Origin: Chloroflexota bacterium
GTDB taxonomy: Bacteria; Chloroflexota; Anaerolineae; Anaerolineales; UBA4823
Assembly (NCBI GenBank): GCA_023395675.1
Contig: JAEWYL010000239.1
Location: 1-12,726 of the forward strand
Length of the DNA: 12,726 bases
Direction of reading: 5' to 3'
Below are positions 1 through 6,469 of the stretch, in pieces. The notes under the pieces were generated by a model. The model had not been told where the DNA came from and made no database searches. It saw nothing but the letters and a program-made list of their open reading frames with translations. Made by a program: the position numbers and the translations under genes. Positions within the stretch are counted from its first letter, which is position 1. Each line of letters opens with the position of its first letter.

Positions 1-81
1 AACCACACAAAAATATAAAATTAAAACAGGTTCTAAGCGTCCGGGCAGCCGGGCGGTGCGGCTCGACGCCTTCTCCGCCCT
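1..81 (-). terminator. Possible terminator downstream of the response regulator
   Basis: After the stop codon the transcript can fold GCGTC/GACGC (65-69 with 38-42) around an inner AGCCG/CGGCT stem, and then enters a T-rich run (TGTTTTAATTTT, about 18-29). The T-run begins about 10 nt after the stem, so this is a weak match to an intrinsic terminator. The AT-rich far-left end holds nothing else I can name. Confidence 0.35.
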
Positions 82-801
82 TTACTCTTCCGAGCCTTTG
101 CCGGGCGCGCTGGCTTTTGCCGGCGCAAACCAGTAGCCCGCTCCCCACTTGGTGCGGATATACTGCGGTTCGCTGGGGTCCACCTCCAGCTTTTCCCGCA
201 GGTAGCGGATATACAGCGAAAGGGAGGCGTTCGCATCCAGGTACGCCGGCCCCCAGACTTCCGTCAGCAGCTCATCGTGGGGGACCATGGTGCCCTGGTG
301 ACGCAGCAGGCAGCTCAACAGCCGCAGCTCAGTGGAGGTCAGGTGGATCATCTGCCCGTTTTTAAAGACCTGCTGCCGCTCGAGGTCAATGCGCAGGTAG
401 CCGTCGTCGTAAACCATCGTCGTCTCCTGCCCGTTGCTCTTCGCCCGCTTCAAGATCGCCCGGATGCGCTCCTCCAGCTCCTTCAGGCTGAAGGGTTTCT
501 TGACATAATCATCCGCTCCCAGCCGGAAACCGCGAATCACGTCGTCCTCGCTCACCTTTGCGGTCAGGATCAGGATGGGCACATCCGAAAGCTCCCGCAG
601 CCGCTGGCAGGTTTCCCAACCATCCATCTCCGGCATCATAATGTCCAGAATAATCAGGTCCGGATGGGTATCGTAGGCAATTTTCAGACCCTCCCGCCCG
701 TGGCTGGCGGAGATGACATCGAACCCGCGTGGTTCCAGGCGGAGTGCCAACATTTCGCTCAATGTCGTTTCGTCGTCGATGACCAGGATTTTCTCTTTCA
801 T
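82..801 (-). CDS. OmpR/PhoB-type winged-helix response regulator
   Basis: Cytoplasmic transcription factor of a two-component system, 239 aa, normal for the family. The receiver domain spans about residues 3-118: acidic pocket D9/D10, phosphoacceptor D53 in LILDIMMPEMDGWE, the switch threonine T80 in LILTAK, and K102 in DDYVKKPF. The C-terminal winged helix (about 131-227) has the usual LTSTELRLL start, a recognition-helix region ending LYIRYLREKLE, and the wing IRTKWGAGYWF. The ATG overlaps the stop of the upstream histidine kinase by 4 nt (ATGA), so the two are translationally coupled and this is almost certainly its cognate regulator. Its targets cannot be read from the sequence; the CPBP-kinase-regulator operon itself is the simplest candidate. 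The last residues (about 228-239) are a low-complexity tail. Confidence 0.96.
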   Translation of the reverse strand: MKEKILVIDDETTLSEMLALRLEPRGFDVISASHGREGLKIAYDTHPDLIILDIMMPEMDGWETCQRLRELSDVPILILTAKVSEDDVIRGFRLGADDYVKKPFSLKELEERIRAILKRAKSNGQETTMVYDDGYLRIDLERQQVFKNGQMIHLTSTELRLLSCLLRHQGTMVPHDELLTEVWGPAYLDANASLSLYIRYLREKLEVDPSEPQYIRTKWGAGYWFAPAKASAPGKGSEE

Positions 802-3230
802 ACGTTGACCTCCATCTGATGGATTGGCAGGGAAAATGCAAAATAGCTACCTTTACCGTTTTCGCTCTCGACCCAGATCTGGCCGTTCATTGCATCAATC
901 AGGTTCCTGGCGATATACAATCCCAGCCCGTGCCCGTACACGGTCTGAGCGTCGCGCCCGTCCACCCGGAAGAAGCGTTCGAAGATGCGCGACTGGTGTT
1001 CGGGTGAGATTCCGGGGCCCTCGTCCTTCACCCCGATGGTAATCGTATCGTTATCGCTGTTCTCTACCCGCACCTCAATCGTGGTCCCGGGCGGGGAGTA
1101 TTTGATCGCGTTGTCAACCAGGTTGCTCAAAATGGTCTGGAAGCCGTCTTCATCCGCCCACACCCAGGGGGATTTCTCGGGCAGCAGCATCTGGATGGTG
1201 CATTTCGTGGTCGAGTTCCGCCAGTGATTGACCACACCTTCAACCAGCAGCGAGACCGGGAGCGGGCGAAGCTGGACGCGCATGCGCCCGGTCTCCAGGC
1301 GGTAAATGTCGAGAATCTTGTCCGAGAAGGTCGCCAGGCGCTGGGTCTGTGACATCAACATTCCCAGGTACCGGGTGTAGGGCTCGCGCAGCATCACGCT
1401 GCCCTCCGAGAGCAGGGTTTCGGTGATGGTGCTCATGTTCGCCAGCGGCGCCCTCAACTCGTGCGAAATGGCCGCGATCAGCTCGCGCTGCAGGCGGTCC
1501 ATCTCCTCCTCCTCGGTGATATCCCGGAACAGGAACACCGAACCCTCCGAGCCTCCGCTGGCGCTCAGCAGCGGGGTCAGGCTCACGGCGATCACACGCT
1601 TGGTACCGGAGCGCTGGCGGATGACAAACCGGTCGTAATCGGCAGGCTCGCCTTCCTCCAGCGCTTTCTTCAACGGGCATTCGTCCGGCCCGTGGTTCAG
1701 GCTGCAGCCCAGGACCTCGCAGCAGTCCCGCCCGGCCGCCTCCGCGGCTGTCCAGCCGGTCAGGCGTTCGGCAGCCGGGTTGAAGGTAATGATCCTGCCC
1801 GACGGGTCGGTGGTGAAGAGCCCGTCCGCCATACTCTGAATGATCAGGCTGACGCGCTGTTCCTCTTTCTGAATCTCCTGGAACAGGCGGGCGTTCTCCA
1901 GCGCGTTTGCAGCGTGGTCCGCCAGGATGGTCAGCACGTGGCGCGAGGCCTCCTTGAAGATCTTGGGGCTCGAACTCTCGACCACAATCAGGCCCATGGT
2001 AGCCTTTTCGCGTTTGATCGGGGCGATCAGGCGCGAATTGGCCTGCGGCAGCAGGGGCGGGATGCTGCTCTCGTTTGTGCTGAGGATCGCCGCCCTGCCC
2101 AGCTCGCGCGCCTGCTCGACCAGGTTGGGGGCCGGGGCGGCGCCCCCGCGCATACCCTGGGTGTGGAGCAGCGGGGGAAAGCCCTTCATCTCCAGGTTGA
2201 TCAGCCCGGCCTCCCCATCGGTGATCTCCAGCGCGCATTCCAGCGTGCGTTCGAGGATCTGGCGCGGGTCCAGCGTGGCATTCAGCTCGCGCGCCGTGCG
2301 CTGGATCGCCGCAAGCTGGCGCACGCGCCGCGCCAGGGCGTAATCGGTGCGGGCATACAGCCCGGCCTGCTCCAGCGCCCGCGAGCCCCCGGCGATCAGG
2401 TCCTCCAGCGCCTGCAGATCCTCTTTGGTGAAGTCGCTGTCTTTCTTGTTGACCAGCACCAGCAGCCCCATCAGCGTCCCGTCCTGGTGGCGCAGGGGCT
2501 TTGCCAGCAGCGAGCACAGGTCCGCCTGCGGGGCGGCGCTGTCGCGCACCAGGAAGGAGTCCCGCTTGTCCAGGTTGTTGAGCAGCAGCGGCCTGTCCTG
2601 GCTCAGCAGCCATTCGGCCAGGTTCAGCTGGTCGCGCCGCCCGCCGGTCGAGGCCGGCAGGGGGTTCTTCCCCTCCTGGCTGTGGATTTCCCACTGGGCG
2701 TCCAGCGGGCTGCGCAGCAGGAACACCGCGGACTCCACCTCGCAGATCCCCTGCGACTGTTTCAAGATGAACTTGATCACGTCGTCCAGCGCGGTGGTGC
2801 GGTCGAGCAGGCCTCCCCAATCCCTCACCGTGCTGCTCAGGGCTTCGTGCGTGCGGATCGAGGTGGCGATATCGGCGATGATGTACGAAAAGGTATTGAT
2901 AAAGAGGATAAAAGCCAGGATCTGGATGGAGGGCGCAGAGAGCAGGTTCAGGCTCATCTCGTGGTACAGCCTGGGCAGGAAGATGGTGCTGAAGAACAGC
3001 GCGTAGACGAGCCCGGGTCTCAGCCCGAACATATAAGCCACAAAGGCCACCGGCAGGATGGTGATGTAGCGGTAATACTGCCGCAGGGGCACCGAGGCGA
3101 TTTCCATATATAAGAGCAGCCCCACGGTCAGCAGGGTGATCAGCGCGGTGAAGACCAGCAGGGAGGTCTGGGACGACCGCCCGGCTTTGACTCGCTTGCG
3201 ATCTCCGGTGAGGGCGGATGGCTCTACCAT
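798..3230 (-). CDS. Membrane sensor histidine kinase (4 TM, GAF-GAF-PAS-HisKA-HATPase)
   Basis: Sensor kinase of 810 aa. The frame is open far upstream, but the ATG at 3230 is preferred: it overlaps the stop of the CPBP gene by 7 nt, and everything before it is an out-of-frame shadow of that gene. Order: four hydrophobic segments (about 24-43, 54-70, 73-88, 101-121); a GAF-like domain (about 143-290); a second GAF-like domain (about 305-450); a PAS domain (about 458-575) with cysteines at 503, 504, 509 and 518; HisKA with phosphorylatable H590 in SHELRAPL; and HATPase with N-box N707, G1 DEGPG (736-740), F-box FERFF and G2 GHGLGLYIA. All catalytic boxes are intact. There is no obvious extracytoplasmic sensor domain, so the signal is probably membrane-borne or cytoplasmic, through the GAF/PAS modules. 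It is coupled to the response regulator by a 4-nt overlap. The ligand is unknown. Confidence 0.95.
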   Translation of the reverse strand: MVEPSALTGDRKRVKAGRSSQTSLLVFTALITLLTVGLLLYMEIASVPLRQYYRYITILPVAFVAYMFGLRPGLVYALFFSTIFLPRLYHEMSLNLLSAPSIQILAFILFINTFSYIIADIATSIRTHEALSSTVRDWGGLLDRTTALDDVIKFILKQSQGICEVESAVFLLRSPLDAQWEIHSQEGKNPLPASTGGRRDQLNLAEWLLSQDRPLLLNNLDKRDSFLVRDSAAPQADLCSLLAKPLRHQDGTLMGLLVLVNKKDSDFTKEDLQALEDLIAGGSRALEQAGLYARTDYALARRVRQLAAIQRTARELNATLDPRQILERTLECALEITDGEAGLINLEMKGFPPLLHTQGMRGGAAPAPNLVEQARELGRAAILSTNESSIPPLLPQANSRLIAPIKREKATMGLIVVESSSPKIFKEASRHVLTILADHAANALENARLFQEIQKEEQRVSLIIQSMADGLFTTDPSGRIITFNPAAERLTGWTAAEAAGRDCCEVLGCSLNHGPDECPLKKALEEGEPADYDRFVIRQRSGTKRVIAVSLTPLLSASGGSEGSVFLFRDITEEEEMDRLQRELIAAISHELRAPLANMSTITETLLSEGSVMLREPYTRYLGMLMSQTQRLATFSDKILDIYRLETGRMRVQLRPLPVSLLVEGVVNHWRNSTTKCTIQMLLPEKSPWVWADEDGFQTILSNLVDNAIKYSPPGTTIEVRVENSDNDTITIGVKDEGPGISPEHQSRIFERFFRVDGRDAQTVYGHGLGLYIARNLIDAMNGQIWVESENGKGSYFAFSLPIHQMEVNV

Positions 3231-4135
3231 GGAAAGTACACCATCAGGATGCCGTTGAAGGCCAGGTTGCAGGCGATGCAGGCCAGCAGGCTGAACTGCT
3301 GGCGCCGCAGGTAGGTGGCCGCCAGGGAGTACACCAGGCGGTAGAACAGGATCCACAGGCTCATCAGAGGCGCCGGGCTGCTGCTGGCGATGAAGTACAG
3401 CGGCACGAAGTAGATCAGCAGATTGATCAGGCTGATCTGCACCGCCGCCTTCCAGAAACCGGTCTCCGATTCTTCGTAGAGCACCCGGAAGGCAACCCCG
3501 CGCAGGAAGAACTCCTCTGCCAGGGCGCCCAGGCCGACCAGGAAGAGCACCACCCACAGGATCTGCTGAGGGCTGCCCGGCTGCAGCAGGCCGTCGAGCC
3601 ACTGGTTTGCCGTGATCAGAAAGTGCAGCCCCAGGCTCCCGCCGGCGGCGAGCCCGAGCAGGACCTGGGCAGGCCAGCGCCGGGCGGTGAACCCGATCAG
3701 GCGCATCTCCTCCGGGCACAGGCGCAGGCACAGCAGGCAGGCGCCCCAGCTCAAGAGGACAGACAGCCCGGCGAACTGGGCAGGCCAGGGACCGGCCTCG
3801 AACACGCCCTGCGAGTTCAACCAGGGCCTGGAGAGCGCCGCCGTCCAGCCCGCAGCCAGGAGCAGGCCGGCCGTGATGGCGGCTGCCAGCCTGCCTCGGC
3901 GCCCATCCTGGTAGATGGCTACCAGAGAAAAGGCCAGCAGTACGCTCGAGGAAAGGACGATCTGCAGGACCGCCCCCCAGGGCTGGGGCAGGCGCGCCAG
4001 GACGCTCGCGTAGACCAGCAGGGTCGAGACCAGCGCGGTGATCTGCGCGGCCCGCCACAGGTGGCTGCGGCTCGAGGAGATTAACCGGTTCAGTTCTTGC
4101 CAGTCTTGCCGGACGACATACTTGAATAGTTCCAT
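3224..4135 (-). CDS. CPBP-family intramembrane protein, probably catalytically inactive
   Basis: Polytopic membrane protein of 303 aa with about seven to eight hydrophobic stretches (for example 33-47, 57-75, 85-101, 121-138, 157-175, 192-206, 230-249, 259-273, 284-300). It carries the CPBP (CAAX protease/bacteriocin-processing, Abi) signature EEFFLRG at 207-213, which is EExxxR in the family. Active members also need a histidine in motif 2 (FxxxH) and motif 3 (HxxxN/B). There is no histidine anywhere after residue 212; the motif 3 region reads CNLAFN (289-294), so the His position looks like Asn. A metal-dependent protease role is therefore unlikely, and a partner or sensor role is more plausible (inference). 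The gene overlaps the histidine kinase by 7 nt, suggesting the two are made together and may form a sensory complex. The ATG lacks a strong Shine-Dalgarno; an AAAGGAGG lies too far upstream (4193-4200). Confidence 0.85.
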   Translation of the reverse strand: MELFKYVVRQDWQELNRLISSSRSHLWRAAQITALVSTLLVYASVLARLPQPWGAVLQIVLSSSVLLAFSLVAIYQDGRRGRLAAAITAGLLLAAGWTAALSRPWLNSQGVFEAGPWPAQFAGLSVLLSWGACLLCLRLCPEEMRLIGFTARRWPAQVLLGLAAGGSLGLHFLITANQWLDGLLQPGSPQQILWVVLFLVGLGALAEEFFLRGVAFRVLYEESETGFWKAAVQISLINLLIYFVPLYFIASSSPAPLMSLWILFYRLVYSLAATYLRRQQFSLLACIACNLAFNGILMVYFPW

Positions 4136-4208
4136 AGGCTGTGATTTCTCAATGTTAATAACGATGAACCTGCGCCGGAGTTACTCGGTTTTCCTCCTTT
4201 TTTACGGA

Positions 4209-4358
4209 TCATTGACGCTTTCGGGCCAACTCTTGCGCTGCTTTCAATCCCTGACTCCGAAACCTGCGCGCGAGGTGCAAAACCTTAATCCTGGCGCGCT
4301 GTTTCATCCCAGCAGCCGCGCCTGGAAAAGGGGCATCCGGTTCCCACCAGCCGTGCAT
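4209..4358 (-). CDS. Possible small basic protein or leader peptide upstream of the CPBP gene
   Basis: Short ORF of 49 codons from the ATG at 4358, or 51 from an in-frame TTG at 4364. A GGAGG (4374-4378) sits about 9 nt before the TTG and 15 nt before the ATG, which favours the TTG. The peptide starts MHGWWEPDAPFPG, and its C-terminal half is very basic and probably helical (MKQRARIKVLHLARRFRS). Its TGA overlaps an ATG at 4212 that opens a further 40-codon frame running into the start of the CPBP gene. I do not recognise the peptide. It could be a real small protein, a translated leader, a gene remnant, or chance. Confidence 0.3.
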   Translation of the reverse strand: MHGWWEPDAPFPGAAAGMKQRARIKVLHLARRFRSQGLKAAQELARKRQ

Positions 4359-4392
4359 ATCCAATTATGTTGATCCTCCGTGATCTCAATTA

Positions 4393-4401
4393 AGCATATC
4401 A
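4393..4401 (-). promoter_or_regulatory. Candidate extended -10 promoter for the CPBP-kinase-regulator operon
   Basis: On the minus strand this reads TGATATGCT, a TGn plus a -10-like hexamer (TATGCT, 4 of 6 against TATAAT). It sits in an AT-rich patch ahead of the small ORF and the CPBP gene. I find no good -35 at normal spacing. It is placed mainly because it is the most promoter-like AT-rich stretch between the carboxylase terminator and block C. Confidence 0.3.
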
Positions 4402-4435
4402 TGATTCAATGAAAAAACCCCTGAATTGTGAATGA

Positions 4436-4474
4436 GGGTAAATTGACCGCAGCGGAGCCGCGCACAATTTACCC
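4436..4474. terminator. 10-bp inverted repeat, possible terminator or cruciform element
   Basis: GGGTAAATTG (4436-4445) and CAATTTACCC (4465-4474) are perfect 10-bp inverted repeats around a 19-nt GC-rich centre that can form its own short GCGG/CCGC stem. On the plus strand the stem is followed by CCATTTTT. On the minus strand a run of six T lies about 20 nt downstream. It could be a second terminator behind the carboxylase operon, insulation for block C, or a copy of a dispersed extragenic palindrome. Confidence 0.5.
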
Positions 4475-4553
4475 CCATTTTTACAGCTTATGAGTGCTCC
4501 CGCTTCAAGGGTGTTATTTTGAGGCCAGCTGCCCCAGGCCGGCGGGGAATCAA
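4475..4553. other. Rest of the gap between the carboxylase operon and block C
   Basis: The 476-nt gap between the carrier-protein stop and the CPBP start (4136-4611) holds a terminator (4554-4579), a second inverted repeat (4436-4474), a promoter candidate and a possible small ORF. In this remaining stretch I see only a short GGCC-rich self-complementary patch (about 4522-4543) and no convincing gene. Confidence 0.4.
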
Positions 4554-4579
4554 AAGCGGCTGTCCGAAAACAGCCGCTT
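4548..4579 (-). terminator. Rho-independent terminator of the carboxylase operon
   Basis: A perfect 10-bp stem (4570-4579 with 4554-4563) closes a 6-nt loop 33 nt after the carrier-protein stop. On the minus strand it is followed by TTGATT, making a T-rich tail with the end of the stem. Position, GC-rich stem and tail fit an intrinsic terminator for the three-gene carboxylase transcript. Confidence 0.82.
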
Positions 4580-4611
4580 GAAGTGTATTTACCGGCGCAG
4601 AACAGTCCGGG

Positions 4612-5109
4612 TCACTCGATCTCGACCAGGACCTGGTTGTGGGCCACATCCGCTCCCGGCTCTGCGTGCACCGCCTTCACCGTTCCCGGGCGGGGGGCGC
4701 GGATCTCGTTCTCCATCTTCATCGCCTCCAGGATCAACAGGGTCTGGCCGATTTCCACCCGGTCTCCAGGCTGCACCAGCAGCCGGCGGATCAGCCCCGG
4801 GATGGGCGCTTTGACGCGCCCGTCTTTACTGACGGGGGGATGGCTGGTGGCCTCCAGATCGCGTACCTCGATCGGATAGCGTCCTTTGCCGGTCTTGATC
4901 CAGCGCAGGTCGGGGTCGAAGACGAGCTCGTAAGGCCGCCCGCCGACCACGATCCAATCCATCTGCTCCACCGGCGCGTCCGGGTGCGGCAGGCTGACCG
5001 CAATCTCCTGCCCCTCGACCCGGGCGATAAACTCGGCTTCCGAATCGCCCTGCGCCTCGATCTCGATCTGAAAGGTGCGGCCCCCGATCTTTACACTCAA
5101 GTTGCTCAT
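4612..5109 (-). CDS. Biotin carboxyl carrier protein with BT-like N-terminal domain
   Basis: Cytoplasmic biotinylated carrier of 165 aa that shuttles carboxyl groups for a biotin-dependent acyl-CoA carboxylase. Residues 96-165 form the biotinyl/lipoyl domain: KAPIPGLI, a QPGDRV turn, and the biotin-acceptor K131 in EAMKMEN. Residues 1-95 are beta-rich and resemble the BT (carboxylase-carboxyltransferase linking) domain of acyl-CoA carboxylase alpha subunits. The protein therefore looks like the C-terminal half of a split alpha subunit whose front half is the next gene upstream. The frame is open well upstream to 6312, but that part is a shadow of the biotin-carboxylase gene. The ATG at 5109 is chosen for its GGAGAG ribosome-binding site (5116-5121). 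The gene lies 74 nt after its neighbour and is last in the operon. Confidence 0.93.
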   Translation of the reverse strand: MSNLSVKIGGRTFQIEIEAQGDSEAEFIARVEGQEIAVSLPHPDAPVEQMDWIVVGGRPYELVFDPDLRWIKTGKGRYPIEVRDLEATSHPPVSKDGRVKAPIPGLIRRLLVQPGDRVEIGQTLLILEAMKMENEIRAPRPGTVKAVHAEPGADVAHNQVLVEIE

Positions 5110-5134
5110 GGCTTCTCTCCGGCGGCTCCGGCGC

Positions 5135-5161
5135 GCCTGCTCCGCCCCTGCGGGCGCAGGC
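5135..5161 (-). other. Intercistronic hairpin between the two alpha-subunit halves
   Basis: GCCTGC (5135-5140) can pair with GCAGGC (5156-5161), and CCTGCG/CGCAGG at 5147-5160 gives an alternative small stem. The element fills the 74-nt gap ahead of the carrier gene and might tune its expression or mRNA processing. GC-rich chance is also possible. Confidence 0.3.
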
Positions 5162-5183
5162 TGGCGTCGCGCCGCAAGGCATG

Positions 5184-6452
5184 CTAGTGACCGGTCCGGC
5201 GGCGGCTGAGATGCCAGCCGGACAGGAGCCGCTCCGGCAGCACCGGGCGGAAGCGCTCTTTGCGCTGCAGGTATAGGATGGCAGCCGCAATGGCGAGATC
5301 GCGCAGGCCCGGTTCCGCCTCGCCCGCCTCCGGCTCCGTCTTCCCCTGGAGTAGCTGCCCGATCACCCGGCCGTCGGTATAGCGGCCTGCCGAAAAGTCC
5401 GCGTCCTCGAAGATGAGCTGGAGCAGGGGCAGGTTGGTGGGTACGCCCGAGAGATTGACCTCCCGCAGGGCGCGGCGCATGCGCATCAGGCACTCTTCCC
5501 GGTCCCGGGCGTGCACCGCCAGCTTTGCCAGGATCGGGCTGTAGAGGGGAGGCACCTCGTAGCCGCTGTAAACGTGGGTGTCCACCCGGATGCCCGGCCC
5601 GCCCGGGAAGCGCACGTGCTTCAGCCGGCCGGGGCTGGGCAGGAAATCGTTCCAGGGGTCCACCGCATTGATGCGGCACTGCATGGACCAGCCCTGCAGG
5701 CGCGTCTCCTCCTGCTGCAGGCTCAACTGCTCGCCAGAGGCAATGCGCAGCCCCTCCGCAGCCAGGTCCACCCCCGACACCAGCTCGGTCACCAGGTGCC
5801 CGGCCTGCAGGTAGGGTTTGAAATGGCTGAAGAAGGCCTGCCCGCGGCCGTCCAACTGGAATTCGACCGACCCGGCGCCCTGCAAGCCGTAGCTGCGGGC
5901 GATCTCCAGCGCCCGCTCGCACAGGGCGGCGCGCGTCTCGCGGCTGATCCCCGGAGCAGGCGACTCCTCGATCACCCGCTGGTTCCCTTGCAGGAAGGAG
6001 GTCCGCCGCTCCCCAAGGTGCACCAGGTTCCCCTGCGCGTCCGCCAGGACCTGCACCCGCACGGTGTAGACGGGCGGGACCGGCTGGTCGGGGGTTTCCC
6101 GATCCTGCTCCAGCCTGGCCTGCATCCCGGCCAGCATCTCCGGAGGCGGGCCGATAAAGACCAGCCCCTGCTCCCGGCAGCGCCGGACGAAGTCCGCCCG
6201 TTCCGCCAGGAACCCGTAGCCCGGGTGAACGGCCTCGGCGCCGCTCTCCCTGGCGATACTTAAAATCTCCTCGATATCCATGTAACCGGCTTCCGAGCTC
6301 AATTTGAAGCACTGGTCCGCCAGGCGCACGTGAAGGGAGCCCTGATCCTCGGCCTCATACAGGGCTGCGGTCTCGATGCCCAGGTCCCGGCAGGTGCGCA
6401 GGATGCGCACGGCGATTTCTCCCCGGTTGGCGATCAATATCTTTTTGAACAT
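5184..6452 (-). CDS. Biotin-carboxylase-like protein lacking the ATP-grasp lid (pseudoenzyme candidate)
   Basis: A 422-aa relative of AccC/PccA (usually about 450 aa before the linker). The N-terminal domain is typical: KILIANRGEIAVRIL (4-18), AVHPGYGFLAE (74-84), FIGPPPEM (99-106). Family members then have about 75 residues of B subdomain with the glycine-rich ATP loop. Here residue 110 runs through a proline-rich 16-residue linker straight into VQVLADAQGNLVHLGER (133-149), so that lid is absent. Other sites are altered too: the usual MNTRIQVEH reads FKPYLQAGH (211-219), CSMQRRHQK reads TSFLQGNQR (151-159), and MGDK reads MQAR (110-113). The biotin carboxylase C-domain is kept, including GWSMQCRINAVDP and FLPSPGRL, as is a linker-like tail (about 372-422). 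ATP-dependent biotin carboxylation looks impossible; scaffold, dimerisation or carrier-docking roles are inference. It starts 17 nt after the carboxyltransferase stop, behind AGGAGGG. Confidence 0.9.
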   Translation of the reverse strand: MFKKILIANRGEIAVRILRTCRDLGIETAALYEAEDQGSLHVRLADQCFKLSSEAGYMDIEEILSIARESGAEAVHPGYGFLAERADFVRRCREQGLVFIGPPPEMLAGMQARLEQDRETPDQPVPPVYTVRVQVLADAQGNLVHLGERRTSFLQGNQRVIEESPAPGISRETRAALCERALEIARSYGLQGAGSVEFQLDGRGQAFFSHFKPYLQAGHLVTELVSGVDLAAEGLRIASGEQLSLQQEETRLQGWSMQCRINAVDPWNDFLPSPGRLKHVRFPGGPGIRVDTHVYSGYEVPPLYSPILAKLAVHARDREECLMRMRRALREVNLSGVPTNLPLLQLIFEDADFSAGRYTDGRVIGQLLQGKTEPEAGEAEPGLRDLAIAAAILYLQRKERFRPVLPERLLSGWHLSRRRTGH

Positions 6453-6469
6453 CGGCCTCTTTCTCCCTC

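Noticed and set aside
1461..3113. 550-codon plus-strand frame opposite the histidine kinase
   Set aside because: It is a shadow of a high-GC gene. Its composition is Gln/Arg/Ala-rich without domains, while the minus strand encodes an unmistakable kinase.
3231..4058. Upstream extension of the histidine-kinase frame by 276 codons
   Set aside because: It lies wholly over the CPBP gene in another frame and has composition typical of GC-rich shadow frames (Ala/Gly/Pro/Arg-rich, no domain). The ATG at 3230, overlapping the CPBP stop, is the natural start.
5110..6312. Upstream extension of the carrier-protein frame, which might suggest a fusion protein
   Set aside because: It is antiparallel-free but out of frame with the well-supported biotin-carboxylase-like gene and has no recognisable domain. 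The carrier protein has its own ATG and ribosome-binding site at 5109.
5184..6452. Reading the biotin-carboxylase-like gene as a frameshifted pseudogene
   Set aside because: The frame is continuous with no stop or frame change; the missing segment is an in-frame absence matching a structural domain boundary, and the downstream subdomain still reads in family order.
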